Origin: a bacterium | Lineage (GTDB): Bacteria; Hinthialibacterota; Hinthialibacteria; H5-UNCL2 | NCBI GenBank assembly: GCA_015075175.1 | Contig: JABTUV010000001.1 | Span: 310,001 to 374,000 of the forward strand | Length of the DNA: 64,000 bases | Reading direction: 5' to 3' | In this document: positions 8,238-17,338 of the stretch, piece by piece | Numbering within the stretch: the first letter of the stretch is position 1 | How the letters are laid out: every line of letters starts with the position of its first letter | Position numbers and translations under genes: made by a program | Notes under the pieces: generated by a model | Seen by the model: the letters and a program-made list of their open reading frames with translations, nothing else | The model's database searches: none | Told to the model about the DNA's origin: nothing

Positions 8238-8912
8238 CCGATGCGCGGGCGGCTTGAAGATCTGCAGGAACCCTGGCGGCGCGGGAAAGGGATTTTTCCG
8301 CCGGTTTGGAGGGCGCCTGGCGGAGGTGCAGGAACGCTTGGGTGAGTTGGAGCGAAACGGGACGGAAGAGCGCGCGCGCCTGGAGCAACTGGCCGAGTCG
8401 CTGGCGCGCGAAAGCCAACAGCGGTCGCGCCTCTTCGCGCTGGCAGACGGATGCCCGCGTTGCGCAGCGCTTGAGCGACTGGCCGGGCCTCACCGACGCC
8501 GCCGGCCGACGCGCGCTGGAAGAGAGGGCCTGCGATCACGCCCAGGCGCTGGAGGATTGCGGGCCGAGCCTGCTGACCGTGCGCGAGACGCTGGCTACGA
8601 GAGCCGTGGAGTACCCTCACGGCGCGTGTGGAGGCGCTGTCGCAGGAGCTCAGTGGGTTGGTCGAGGCGCGCGCCCAGCTGGCGGCGCGCGTGGACGGGC
8701 TGGCCGATTCAATGACCTCCATCGCGGGAGCCGGACGCGACGCGCAGCTCGTCTCCGAGAGCCTGGGCGGCGTCATCCGTCGTCTGGAGGAGGTTTGGAC
8801 GCGCCTGGATCGCCTGGAGGAGCAACTGGCGGCCCTGACGCGGCAGGGCGCGCGCCGCCCCGCTTCGCCCGCCGACGCCGACCGCCCCGCCAACCGGATC
8901 GCCTATCTATGA
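8222..8912 (+). pseudogene. Coiled-coil protein, broken by several frameshifts
   Basis: Successive pieces in three frames make one Ala/Glu/Arg/Leu-rich helical protein: RLAEVQERLGELERNG (about 8319-8440), LTDAAGRRALEERACDHAQ (about 8490-8600), then EALSQELSGLVEARAQLAAR to the stop at 8912. The last piece is rich in heptads (VIRRLEEVWTRLDRLEEQL). A likely start is ATG 8222 or 8241. No family recognised; it could be a scaffold or sensor partner of the kinase, whose ATG overlaps its stop. At least three indels are needed to restore it. Confidence 0.6.
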
Positions 8913-10903
8913 AACCTCTCCCGGCAACGTTGACAGCCCCGGACGGCGGCCCGCACGAGAGCGACCTGTCCCGCCACCTGCTCCTGCTCAATCAGATCAG
9001 TCTGACCATGCAGAGCACGCTGGAGCTGTCGCGCCTCATGCATGTCATCCTCTCCGCTTGCACCGCCGGCGACGGCCTCGGCTTCAATCGCGCCTTCCTG
9101 GCGCTGGTCTCCGAGAAAGGCGACGAACTGGTGGGCGAGATGGGCGTCGGGCCCATCAACGCCGCCGAGTGCGCCTCCATCTGGGCCGCCATCCGCGACC
9201 AGGAACTGACCATCTCCGATTTCATCGAGCGTTTCGATCAGGCGCGGAGTTTCCAGGACAGCGACTTCAACCAGATGATCCGCCGCCTGCGCATCCCCCT
9301 GCGGCCCGAAGGCGGCGTGCTGGCCCTGACCGCCCTGGAGAGAAAACCCTTTCTTATCACCCATGCCTCCAGCGACAGTCGCACCGACAAGGCGCTGATC
9401 GCCCAGCTGGGCGTGGCGGAGTTAGAGACCGCACCGCTACTGGCGAGAGATTCCGTTTTGGGCGTGATCGTGGTGGACAACCGCTTCAATCAGCGGCCCA
9501 TCACCCGTCACGACCGCCATCTGCTTTCGATTCTGGCGGGGCAGGCGGCGGTGGCCATCTCCAACTCGCGCCTTTATCAAAAAGTCGAGGAGCTGAATCA
9601 GCGACTGGAGCAGCGCGTGGCCGAATCGACGGCCGACCTGCGCGACCGGCTGGCGGAACTCTCGACGCTCTACGAAGTGCAGCAGGCGATCGTGACCACG
9701 CTGGACCTGGAGCGGGTGCTGGACCTGATCGTGCGCAAGGCGGTGGAAGTGCTGTCGGTGGAAACGTGCAGCATTCATCTGGTCGACGGGGAGCGACTGG
9801 TGCAGGTCGCCAGTTATCGTCCCTTGGAAGCGGAGGAGCGGGGATATCTGCCCAACCTGCCGGCGCTGTTGGCGACGCGGGCGAACATTCTCCCGCCGGT
9901 GACGGCGCCGGACGGGCGCGACCACATCTGCCTGCCGCTGCGGGCGCAGGAGCGTTTGATCGGCGTCCTGCATCTGGCCTGCAATCGCTGCGACCTGGAC
10001 GCGGCGCGGCTGTCGCGGCTGGCGGTGACCATCGCCAACCAGGCGGCCATCACCATCGAGAATGCCCGCCTGTACCAGGACCTGGAGGAGAAGCGGGCGG
10101 AAGCCCAGCGCTCGCTGGCCGAGTTGCGACGAACCCAGGCGGAATTGATCCGCAAGGAGCGCCTGGCCAGTTTGGGCGAAATGGCGGCGGTGATGGCGCA
10201 TGAGATCAGGAATCCTCTCACGTCCATCCGCGGTTTCGCCCAGCGCATCGGGCGCGCCCAGGAGAATCCCAAGTATCGTAACTACACGCGCATCATCATG
10301 GAGGAAGTGGACCGGCTCAACGAGGTGATCGCCAACGTGCTGGAGTTCGCCCGTTCGCTGGAGCCGCGCTTCTCCGAGTGCGACTTGCGCGAGACGCTGG
10401 CGGAGACGCTGACGCTTCTGGGCGAGGAGCTGCGCGCCGCGGCCATCGCCGTGGAATGTCGCTTTCCCGAGACTTTTTCGCTGCTGCGTTGCGACGCCGG
10501 CCAGCTCAAGCAGCTCTTCCTCAACATGCTGCAGAACGCCATTCACGCCATGCCTCACGGCGGAGTGCTGACGGTAGCCCTTACCGACCATCCCGAGCGC
10601 GTGGAAATCGAGATCGCCGACACCGGCGTGGGGATTCCCGCCGACAAGCTGGAGCGCATCTTCGAGCCGTTTTTTACCACCAAGGCCCGTGGTACGGGAC
10701 TGGGATTGCACCTGGCGCGGCGCATCGTGGAGGGCCACGGCGGGCGCATTCGCGTGACCAGCACGGTCGGCCGCGGGACCAGCTTTATCATTGACATCCC
10801 CCGCCCGCGGCGACAGTGTCCCATCCCACGACGGAGTTACCGGCATGAAGAGCATCCTTGTGGTGGACGACGAAGAGCATATCCGGCTGCTGTTTCAGGA
10901 TGA
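8909..10903 (+). CDS. Cytosolic GAF-GAF sensor histidine kinase
   Basis: ATG 8909 overlaps the previous stop (ATGA). No signal peptide or membrane segment, so the kinase is cytosolic. Order: GAF-like domain (about 20-180), coiled coil (about 190-225), second GAF (about 235-385), helix, HisKA with the phospho-acceptor in VMAHEIRNPLTS (His431), then HATPase_c with N box LNMLQNAIHAMP, DTGVGIP, FFTTKARGTGLGLHL. The second GAF contains Cys residues (VETCSI, LACNRCD) that could hold a ligand. The last ~35 residues after IDIPRP overlap the response regulator by 59 bases and look like out-of-frame sequence, so the true stop may be nearer 10820. Confidence 0.9.
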   Translation: MKPLPATLTAPDGGPHESDLSRHLLLLNQISLTMQSTLELSRLMHVILSACTAGDGLGFNRAFLALVSEKGDELVGEMGVGPINAAECASIWAAIRDQELTISDFIERFDQARSFQDSDFNQMIRRLRIPLRPEGGVLALTALERKPFLITHASSDSRTDKALIAQLGVAELETAPLLARDSVLGVIVVDNRFNQRPITRHDRHLLSILAGQAAVAISNSRLYQKVEELNQRLEQRVAESTADLRDRLAELSTLYEVQQAIVTTLDLERVLDLIVRKAVEVLSVETCSIHLVDGERLVQVASYRPLEAEERGYLPNLPALLATRANILPPVTAPDGRDHICLPLRAQERLIGVLHLACNRCDLDAARLSRLAVTIANQAAITIENARLYQDLEEKRAEAQRSLAELRRTQAELIRKERLASLGEMAAVMAHEIRNPLTSIRGFAQRIGRAQENPKYRNYTRIIMEEVDRLNEVIANVLEFARSLEPRFSECDLRETLAETLTLLGEELRAAAIAVECRFPETFSLLRCDAGQLKQLFLNMLQNAIHAMPHGGVLTVALTDHPERVEIEIADTGVGIPADKLERIFEPFFTTKARGTGLGLHLARRIVEGHGGRIRVTSTVGRGTSFIIDIPRPRRQCPIPRRSYRHEEHPCGGRRRAYPAAVSG

Positions 10904-11210
10904 ATTGACCGACGAAGGCTACCACGTGCGCACCGCCGCCAGCGCCCGAGAAGGTTGGGACTTGATCGCCGAGCGGGTTCCCGATCTGGTGATCCTGGAC
11001 ATCCGCATGCCCGAGCAGTCGGGCCTGGAGATGCTGGAAGATCTGCGGCAGCGCTTTCCCCATCTTCCCATCATCATGTGCACGGCGTTGCGCGCGCTGG
11101 AGGATGATTACACCATCTGGGAGTCGCAGGTCTCCGCGTTCGTGTCCAAGCCGGTAGACTTGGACGATCTGATCGTGAAGGTGAAGGACGCCATCGGCGC
11201 CCCGGACTGA
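10845..11210 (+). CDS. Single-domain response regulator
   Basis: 121 residues, one receiver domain and no output domain. It has the acidic pair VVDDEE (D8, D9), phospho-acceptor D52 in LVILDIRMPEQSG, MCTALRA and the conserved Lys in FVSKPVD. The gene sits in and just beyond the 3' end of the GAF-GAF kinase, its presumed phosphodonor. As a CheY-like protein it would act by protein contact rather than DNA binding. Confidence 0.93.
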   Translation: MKSILVVDDEEHIRLLFQDELTDEGYHVRTAASAREGWDLIAERVPDLVILDIRMPEQSGLEMLEDLRQRFPHLPIIMCTALRALEDDYTIWESQVSAFVSKPVDLDDLIVKVKDAIGAPD

Positions 11211-11211
11211 A

Positions 11212-11284
11212 GGGACGGTCACGGATTGCCTCCGGGAACTGGCGGTTAAGCGGAGAGGTTCGATTGGAAATCCGTGCCTGTCCC
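11212..11284. repeat. GGGACAG-type inverted-repeat element (copy 1)
   Basis: 17-nt imperfect arms (11212-11228 and 11268-11284; GGGACGGTCACGGATT versus inverted AATCCGTGCCTGTCCC) starting 1-2 bases after the response regulator stop. Related elements lie at 17339-17446 and 18335-18408. It can fold as a hairpin and may also end transcription. Confidence 0.7.
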
Positions 11285-11378
11285 TTGCCGCACGAGGGAC
11301 CGGCGCCGGTTTTGGAGCCACAGCTCAGACCTCAAGCAGGTCGGTCAAAATCCGCAACTTTCCTGATCCTCCCCGCGG

Positions 11379-11407
11379 TTGACATGCAGACCGGTAGCCA
11401 GTGAAGC
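11379..11407 (+). promoter_or_regulatory. Possible promoter of tRNA-Gln
   Basis: TTGACA at 11379-11384 is a perfect -35 box; 17 bases on, TGAAGC at 11402-11407 is a poor -10. The predicted start would fall at the tRNA 5' end, which is too tight for a normal leader, so this is only a weak call. Confidence 0.25.
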
Positions 11408-11414
11408 CTCCCTT

Positions 11415-11487
11415 TGGGGAGTAGGCGAATGGTAAAGCCACCGGTCTTTGGAACCGGAGTTTGAAGGTTCGAGTCCTTCCTCCCCAG
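11415..11487 (+). tRNA. tRNA-Gln (anticodon TTG)
   Basis: 73 nt. The acceptor stem TGGGGAG/CTCCCCA pairs completely, with discriminator G. The anticodon arm CCGGT-CTTTGGA-ACCGG gives anticodon TTG. The T arm GAAGG-TTCGAGT-CCTTC is canonical. CCA is not encoded. Confidence 0.95.
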
Positions 11488-11503
11488 CTCCCCCGCTCTT
11501 TTT

Positions 11504-11631
11504 CCTAATCTTAATCTTAATCTTAATCCTTAATCTCGCTCTTAATCTTAATCTTAATCTTGCTCTTAATCTTGCTCTTGCTCTTAATCTTGCTCTTGCT
11601 CTTAATGTTGCTCTTGCTCTTAATCTTGATC
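11504..11631. repeat. Interleaved hexanucleotide microsatellite downstream of tRNA-Gln
   Basis: Some twenty 6-bp units, mainly CTTAAT and CTTGCT with few variants (CTTAATGTTG once), run without interruption. It is far lower in GC than the surroundings. The open frame through it gives only Leu/Asn/Ala/Ile and is not a gene. Confidence 0.9.
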
Positions 11632-11803
11632 TCCCGTTCCGGGTGCCTCAGTCATTCCCGTCTGAGACCGGCCCGCGAGATCGACTTGACTTGAAGCTTG
11701 CGGCATCGCACAGTGTCCCCGCGGCATTGGCCGGAGATGCGGGGAAGGAGCGTGGATGTGAGAGCCAAGTGGAGGGGAGCGACGGCCGGGCCGTGGCGCG
11801 GGA

Positions 11804-12903
11804 TTGATTCTCTTCGTAGTCCTGGCGTTGGCGCTGGGATGCGGCGGCGGATTACGCCTGGGTCGGAACGGGACCGCCCGCGCGAACCGTCGCCCGGCCG
11901 GGTCGAGCGGCCCCAGGTACCCGTTGCGCCGCCGGTGGACGCCGTCTATCCCGGCGCGACCTGGGAAAGTTGGCCGCGGCCCGAGGACGCCGGCTGGTCC
12001 CTCAGCCGGCCTCGTGGAGGCCCGGAGGTACGCCGAGGAGATCGGCTCGGACGCGGTCTTCGCCGTCTATGCCGGGCGCGTGCTCTGCGACTGGGGAAAG
12101 AGCGACGCACCCACCCAGATCCATTCCGTGCGCAAGAGCCTCTTGTCGGCTTTGATCGGGATCGCCGTCTCGAGGCAAGATCAACCTGGATGCGACCATG
12201 AAGAGTGGGAATCGACGATAACGAGCCATCCCTGACGGAAGAGGAAGACGGCGACGGTGCGTATGTTGCTGTGCGCGCGCTCGGGGGTCTACCATCCGGC
12301 GCTGGCGGAGACGCCGGGCATGAGGGCGCGCCGGCGGGCGCGGCAGCCATCCGCGGAACCTTCTGGTATTAGCAATTGGGACACAATGCTGGGACCATTC
12401 TGGAGAACGCGCGCGGGGGGACCAGCCTGTTCGTGGATTTTGCCGAGCGGATCGCCAAGCCTTTGCAGATGGAGGATTTTGCGCTCCGCTACTGCCGCTA
12501 TCAGCGGGGCGGCGACTCGATCCATCCGGCTTATATTTTCAGGATGTCGGCGCGCGACTTGGCCCGCTTCGGACTGCTTTACTTGCGCCGGGGCGCCTGG
12601 AACGGCAGGCAGATCGTTCCCGCCGACTGGGTCGCCGAGAGCTTGGTCAGCTACTCCAACGCGGGGCGCGGCGGCTACGGCTACATGTGGTGGGTGTCGC
12701 GCCAGGGCCGCCTGATCGGCAATCTCGAACTGCCCGGCGAACATTTCGCCGCCCAAGGCAACAAGGGGCAGATTATCTTCGTCTACCCTCAGCTGGATCT
12801 GGTTGTCGTGCATCGGGTCGACAGCCGGATTCCGGGCAAGGAGATACCCAATTCCCAAATCGGGGAGCTTCTGCGACGGATCATCGCGGCGCGGGCCTCC
12901 TGA
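11804..12903 (+). pseudogene. Serine hydrolase (beta-lactamase class C/PBP-like) lipoprotein, frame-disrupted
   Basis: Pieces in different frames line up with a PF00144-type serine hydrolase. The start LFVVLALALGC is a lipoprotein signal with lipobox LALG-C. IHSVRKSLLSALIGIAV carries the SxxK nucleophile motif, CARSGVYHPA follows, and from about 12376 comes a long intact C-terminal half (MSARDLARFGLLYLRRG, YGYMWWV, AAQGNKGQIIFV, the last resembling the HxGx(G/Q) region). At least three frame changes lie between about 11,900 and 12,400. Function if intact: periplasmic esterase or peptidase. It could be decayed or mis-sequenced. Confidence 0.7.
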
Positions 12904-13169
12904 CGGCCTGCCGGGTGGCATGGGCATCTTGACCGTGCACGCCCGCATGGGCAGGGTGCCCAGGCCACGGGCCGCCTCAATTTTGTTTGCGTTTTTTGCT
13001 GATACTGGTTAGGCTTTACGATAAAATAGGGGAAGGAACTGTATGACGGGTTTCTTCCCGGAATGATAAATCTAATAATTGCAGGGAGATTCAGCTACTT
13101 TTTGCACGCTGAGAGTGAAACACCCCCGCTCACCCCTGTTTGAGCGTTCGGACCCTGCGGGAGGTTGAA
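12904..13169. other. Intergenic region, partly AT-rich
   Basis: No gene recognised. 12,975-13,100 is clearly poorer in GC than its surroundings and includes ACGATAAAATAGG and GATAAATCTAATAATTG, so it probably holds the promoter of the receiver gene at 13170, but no well-spaced -35/-10 pair stands out. Confidence 0.5.
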
Positions 13170-13950
13170 TTGTCGAAGGTTACGTTGCTTGTGATGGATG
13201 ATGAGCCGGCCATGGGCCGGCTGATGCAGGAGGTTGTCGGTTACCTCGGATTCGACGTGCGCGTGACGCCCAACGCGGAGGACGGGTTGGCGCTGGCCGA
13301 GCGTTTGGCGCCGGACCTGATCCTCCTGTCGCTGCGGATGCCGGGCATGGAACCGGCGCGGGTGTGCGAGCGCCTGCGGACCCTTGAGGCGACGGCGGAG
13401 ACGCCGGTACTGCTGTTATCCAATCGACCGCACAGCGGCGATCTTTACGAAGAGGCGGCCACGAGCGTCTCAGAAGCCGTTTCTGGCCAACGACTTTGCC
13501 GCCGACCTGTACCATCTCAGCCATGCCGGGTTTCGGTTGCCGCCGAGCAGCCAGGAGCTGTTGCGCGTGACGCGCATCCTGCCCGAGCCGGCTCCGGTGG
13601 AAGCGCCGGCGGAGGCCGTCGAGGCGCGCGCCGACGGCGGCAACCCCAACGGCAACGGCCGGCAGCCGGAGGCGGTGGAAGCGGTGGAGAGTGGGCCGGA
13701 GGCGGAGCGCCAGCCTGAGGAAGCGCCCGGTCGGCGCCATCTGCGCCGCTTCGCCCAACGCGAGGCCGGACCCGGACGTGAACTTGAGGAACTCTTGGCC
13801 GAGGTGCGCGCCATCCGCCAGACCTCCGTCGCCAACGCCTATCGCATCAAGGCCGTCGTGGCGGTCCTGGAGGAGGCCGGGCTGGTGACGCGCGGCGCGG
13901 TGGATCGCGCCATGCACCAGGCCATGCGTGACGCGCGCAACGGCTCGTAA
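13170..13950 (+). CDS. Degenerate receiver protein with C-terminal helical domain (one frameshift)
   Basis: TTG 13170 is preceded by GGGAGG at good spacing and gives MSKVTLLVMDDEPAMG. It is a receiver domain with the acidic pair D10/D11, but the phospho-acceptor position is Ser54 (DLILLSLRMPGM) where Asp is expected. The receiver continues in another frame after about 13,460 (QKPFLANDF supplies the conserved Lys-Pro). Then comes an Ala/Glu/Pro-rich linker and a C-terminal helical region (ELEELLAEVRAIRQTSVANA). One indel near 13,455-13,470 separates the halves. Probably a pseudo-receiver that cannot be phosphorylated in the usual way. Confidence 0.7.
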
Positions 13951-13969
13951 CGCCCAAATGCGCACGTAG

Positions 13970-14010
13970 CGGCGACATCCTGTCGCCGGTCTCGGCGGCG
14001 TCCCGCCGCC
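13970..14010. repeat. Two adjacent short hairpins with TCC loops
   Basis: CGGCGACA-TCC-TGTCGCCG (13970-13988) and GGCGGCG-TCC-CGCCGCC (13994-14010). The same style (stem around TCC or ATCC) recurs at 20456-20575. They lie just after the receiver gene. Confidence 0.65.
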
Positions 14011-14108
14011 GGCTTGCGCGGGTCAGGTGTCAAGAAATGCGTGCGCGTGGGGACAGGAGAATGATCCGAATCGACGCACGAGGGAAGGGTTGAACCCCGC
14101 TTCGTAGC

Positions 14109-14294
14109 TCACGCGTCGTGAAGCCCATCCTGCGTGTTTTTCCGTCGTTTCCGCATTTCCTCCATTTTTCGCAGAGATGCCTCACTTTCGCGGCGAAAGC
14201 AGTCGATTTGCTCTTCGGCTGACATGCCCTTGATCGCCTCATCTATGGCTTCCTGAGCCTGGCGCTTCATCGCCACGCAATCAAACTCCTTCAT
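14109..14294 (-). CDS. Small Lys/Glu-rich hypothetical protein
   Basis: 61 residues starting MKEFDCVAMKRQAQEAIDEA, then GMSAEEQIDCFRRESEASL and a Lys/Arg-rich tail; all helical, no membrane segment. A strong ribosome binding site (AGGGAGGTGATCGCGG before ATG) supports translation. The layout (FDCVxMKR, then a GMxxEEQ helix) recalls a recurrent small-protein family seen singly in many environmental genomes, some near toxin genes, but no partner gene is visible here. Function unknown. Confidence 0.65.
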   Translation of the reverse strand: MKEFDCVAMKRQAQEAIDEAIKGMSAEEQIDCFRRESEASLRKMEEMRKRRKNTQDGLHDA

Positions 14295-14550
14295 CCGCGA
14301 TCACCTCCCTCGGCGTGACGAGGCTTGACATCGGGTGTCAGCTTGCCTCAATTCAAATTGAAGTCTGTACTCCGAACCAACTGCATTCTCCTTCGAGATC
14401 AGTTACGGGTCAACTCGACTCGCGCCGGCGGGAGCAATCACGGACGCTTCGACTCTTGTCGATGATGAGAAAGGGTTCCTTCAGGCCTCTCCAAAAGGGA
14501 GTGGAAACGGCTGCGGCCTGCCCTTACTCTTGCACTCAGCGGGAGGTGAG

Positions 14551-15471
14551 ATGCAAACTTCCAACGTCGTCGCAACTGAGGGGCTGACGGTGCGGCTGGG
14601 GTCGCGGGTGGTCCTGTCGGAACTGTCGGTCTGCGTCCCGGCGGGGGCGGTGGGATTGTTGGGGCCGAACGGGGCGGGCAAGACCACGCTGATTCGGGTC
14701 CTCTTGGGACTCCTGCCGCCGCAACGCGGGCGCGTCTCGGTGCTGGGCATGTCCAGCCGGCGCGACTTTCGGCGCATCCGCGAGGCGGTCGGCTACATGC
14801 CCGAGGACCCGGTAGCCCTGCCGCGGCGCGACGCGGTCGAGAGCGTGGCGCTGCTGGCTGAGATGTCCGGCCTGCCGCGCCAGGCCGCGCTGCAGCGCAC
14901 CCACGAAGTCCTCTGGTACGTGGGCTTGGGCGAGGCCCGCTACCGTCCCGTCGAGGATTTTTCCACCGGCATGAAGCAGCGTTTCAAACTCGCCGCCGCG
15001 CTCGTGCACGATCCGAAACTGCTCATTCTGGATGAACCGACCAACGGGTTGGATCCCGCCGGACGGCGCGAGATGCTCGAACTCCTGGCCGATCTCGCGC
15101 GCCATCATGGCAAGAGCCTTCTGCTTTCCACACACCTCTTGGGTGACGTGGAGGAAGTGTGCAGCGAGGTGGTGGTCTTGGACGCGGGGCGGCTGGTGCG
15201 ACAGGCCAGGGTGCAATCGGGGCGGGCGGACGGCCGGCGCATTTATCGCGTGCGCGTGTCCGGCTCACCGGACGAATACGCGCTGCGGCTGCGGCAGGTG
15301 GGGTTGGCGGCGGAGCGAAGCGGCGAGTGGGTGGAGGTGGCGCTGGGCGAGGGGGCGGCGACGGCGCCGCTCTTCTCCGCGGCGCGCGCCGCGGACATGC
15401 TCGTGCGCGCGCTGGAGCCGCGTCCGGCCGGCTTCGCCGAGCAGCTGGCCGACTGGTTGGGGGCGCGGTAA
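14551..15471 (+). CDS. ABC transporter ATP-binding protein (ABC-2 type, first pair)
   Basis: 306 residues; GGGAGGTGAG directly precedes ATG 14551. Walker A LGPNGAGKTT, degenerate signature FSTGMKQRFKLA, Walker B LLILDEPTNGLD, H-loop LLSTHLLGD. The STGMKQR signature is typical of exporters working with ABC-2 permeases (NatA/CcmA/DrrA style). The C-terminal ~90 residues form the regulatory tail found in these ATPases. Its stop overlaps the permease start (TAATG), so the two are translationally coupled. Substrate not deducible. Confidence 0.93.
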   Translation: MQTSNVVATEGLTVRLGSRVVLSELSVCVPAGAVGLLGPNGAGKTTLIRVLLGLLPPQRGRVSVLGMSSRRDFRRIREAVGYMPEDPVALPRRDAVESVALLAEMSGLPRQAALQRTHEVLWYVGLGEARYRPVEDFSTGMKQRFKLAAALVHDPKLLILDEPTNGLDPAGRREMLELLADLARHHGKSLLLSTHLLGDVEEVCSEVVVLDAGRLVRQARVQSGRADGRRIYRVRVSGSPDEYALRLRQVGLAAERSGEWVEVALGEGAATAPLFSAARAADMLVRALEPRPAGFAEQLADWLGAR

Positions 15472-16376
15472 TGGCCATCTACGCGCAGGTCTATCGCGAG
15501 TACGCCGGGAGCCGCCGGGGGCGTCTCTCCCGCTGGTGGGCGTTCGTCTCCGGTGAATTGGGGCTTGTGCTCAGGCATCGCGGCCTCTTCTGGATTTCGC
15601 TCTTCGTCGCCGTGCTGTTCTTCGCGCGCCTCACGCAGATGTGGCTGGTCGCCAATCAGAGCGATATTCTCAAATTCGTCACCCAGATGGAGCGCTACCA
15701 GCACCACGCCAGCGTTTCCGCGCGGACCTATCTGGGGTTTATGACCAACATGCAGTTTTACGTGTTTCTCCTGGCTGCAGTCGTGGGAGGTAGCCTGATC
15801 GCGCGCGACCAGGCGGCGGGGGCGGTGCCGCTCTACTTCTCGCGTCCGCTGTCGCGCTGGGGTTACATTTCCGCGCGCTTCCTGCAACTGGCCGCCGCCC
15901 TTTCGCTGGTGTCGCTGGTACCGGGACTTCTGCTCTACTTCGGCTATAGCCTCGTTACCAGCGACTGGGAGCATCTCTGGCGCGACCGGGAGGTGGCCGG
16001 CGGCATCGTGGTGGTGTCGGTGATCTACATTACCAGCGCGGCGCTGCCCATGCTGGCGCTCTCCTGCGTGTGCGGCGGGGGGCGGCTGGCGGGCGCGGCC
16101 TTTGCCATGTTCTACCTCTTCGGCTGGATGATGGTGGGCTTCTTCCGCGCCGTGCCCTGGCGCGGCGGCGGCGAAATCTGGACCCGCTTCGAGCACTACT
16201 GCTCGCTCTTGTCGCTGCCTCTCAATTGGTACCAGATCTCGGAGGCGTTCTTCGGCGAGAAGTACCTCCTCCTGGACACGCCCTGGACCTGGAGCCTCTA
16301 TGCGCTGGCCGGGCTGTCGGCGCTTTCGTTTCTCGTGCTGTGGACGCGCCTGCGGCCGGTGGAGGTGGTCAGGTGA
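15471..16376 (+). CDS. ABC-2 type permease (first pair)
   Basis: 301 residues beginning MAIYAQVYREYAG, with about six hydrophobic membrane segments (LFWISLFVAVLFFARL, FYVFLLAAVVGGSLI, LAAALSLVSLVPGLLLYF, and others). The charged loop ARDQAAGAVPLYFSRPLSRWGY is the ABC-2 coupling region. It is sandwiched between two ATPase genes with 1-4 base overlaps. Probable inner-membrane exporter or envelope-maintenance transporter. Confidence 0.9.
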   Translation: MAIYAQVYREYAGSRRGRLSRWWAFVSGELGLVLRHRGLFWISLFVAVLFFARLTQMWLVANQSDILKFVTQMERYQHHASVSARTYLGFMTNMQFYVFLLAAVVGGSLIARDQAAGAVPLYFSRPLSRWGYISARFLQLAAALSLVSLVPGLLLYFGYSLVTSDWEHLWRDREVAGGIVVVSVIYITSAALPMLALSCVCGGGRLAGAAFAMFYLFGWMMVGFFRAVPWRGGGEIWTRFEHYCSLLSLPLNWYQISEAFFGEKYLLLDTPWTWSLYALAGLSALSFLVLWTRLRPVEVVR

Positions 16377-17323
16377 CGGCCACGCTGCGCATGGAGAATC
16401 TCACGCGCTGGTACGGGCACGTGTTGGGCGTAAACGCCATCACGGCGGAAATCGGGCCGGGCGTGACGGGACTTCTGGGCCTGAACGGTGCGGGCAAGAG
16501 CACGCTCTTGAATCTGTTGGCGGGGCACCTGCGGCCCGATTTCGGGTCGGCCTACGTGTGCGGGCGGCGCGTCGGCGACGATTGGAGCGTCTATTACCGG
16601 CTTGGTTACTGCCCGGATGCCGAGAAGGGCTTTGGCAACATGTCGGGGATGCAGTTTCTCACGCATCATCTGCGCGTCTCGGGCTATGGTCGGCGGCAGG
16701 CGCGGGCGCGGGCGGAAGAGCTGCTGGCGCGCGTGGGCCTGAGCGAGGCGGCGCAGCGCGCCGCGGCCGGCTACAGCAAGGGCATGAAGCAGCGGCTCAA
16801 ACTGGCCCTCGCCGACGCCCTGTCGCCCGAAGTGGTGCTCCTGGACGAACCCTTGACCGGACTTGATCCGCAGGGACGCGCCGCCATGAGCCGCCAGATT
16901 CGCCAGTGGGGGGAAGAAGGGCGCACCGTGCTCGTGTCCAGCCACATTCTGCACGAAGTGGAAAGCCTGACGCGGCGCGTGCTGCTGCTCCATCGCGGGC
17001 GGCTCTTGGCGGAAGGCGACGTGCGCGACATCCGCGACGAAATGGAGGATGTGCCGCGGCGGGTGGTCCTCGAGTCGCCCGACCGGCTGGCCATTCGGCG
17101 AACGCTGGCCGCCGATCCCGCCGTGCTCTCGCTGGAGGACGGCGAAGTTGATGGACAACTGACGCTGCGCACGCGCCGGTTGTCGCAGTTTCTTTCCAAC
17201 TTCAACGAGAGCGTGGCGCGCGAGGGGTGGCGCGTCGTCCGTCTGTCCACTCCGGACGAGAGCATGGAGGCCGTGTTCCGCGATCTACTTGAACGCAAGG
17301 GCGGAACGCGGGGTACGGGATGA
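16373..17323 (+). CDS. ABC transporter ATP-binding protein (second pair)
   Basis: 316 residues from GTG 16373, whose GTGA overlaps the permease stop. Walker A GLNGAGKST, signature YSKGMKQRLKLA, Walker B VVLLDEPLTGLDP, H-loop VLVSSHILHEVE. The sequence differs clearly from the first ATPase, so this is not a recent duplication. It probably pairs with the permease at 17384 or makes a heterodimeric ATPase with the first. Confidence 0.93.
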   Translation: MTATLRMENLTRWYGHVLGVNAITAEIGPGVTGLLGLNGAGKSTLLNLLAGHLRPDFGSAYVCGRRVGDDWSVYYRLGYCPDAEKGFGNMSGMQFLTHHLRVSGYGRRQARARAEELLARVGLSEAAQRAAAGYSKGMKQRLKLALADALSPEVVLLDEPLTGLDPQGRAAMSRQIRQWGEEGRTVLVSSHILHEVESLTRRVLLLHRGRLLAEGDVRDIRDEMEDVPRRVVLESPDRLAIRRTLAADPAVLSLEDGEVDGQLTLRTRRLSQFLSNFNESVAREGWRVVRLSTPDESMEAVFRDLLERKGGTRGTG

Positions 17324-17338
17324 CGGTGGGCGCGGGGG

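Noticed and set aside
11448-11807. Open frame through the hexamer microsatellite
   Set aside because: Composition is only Leu/Asn/Ala/Ile from the repeat, with no start signal or family match.
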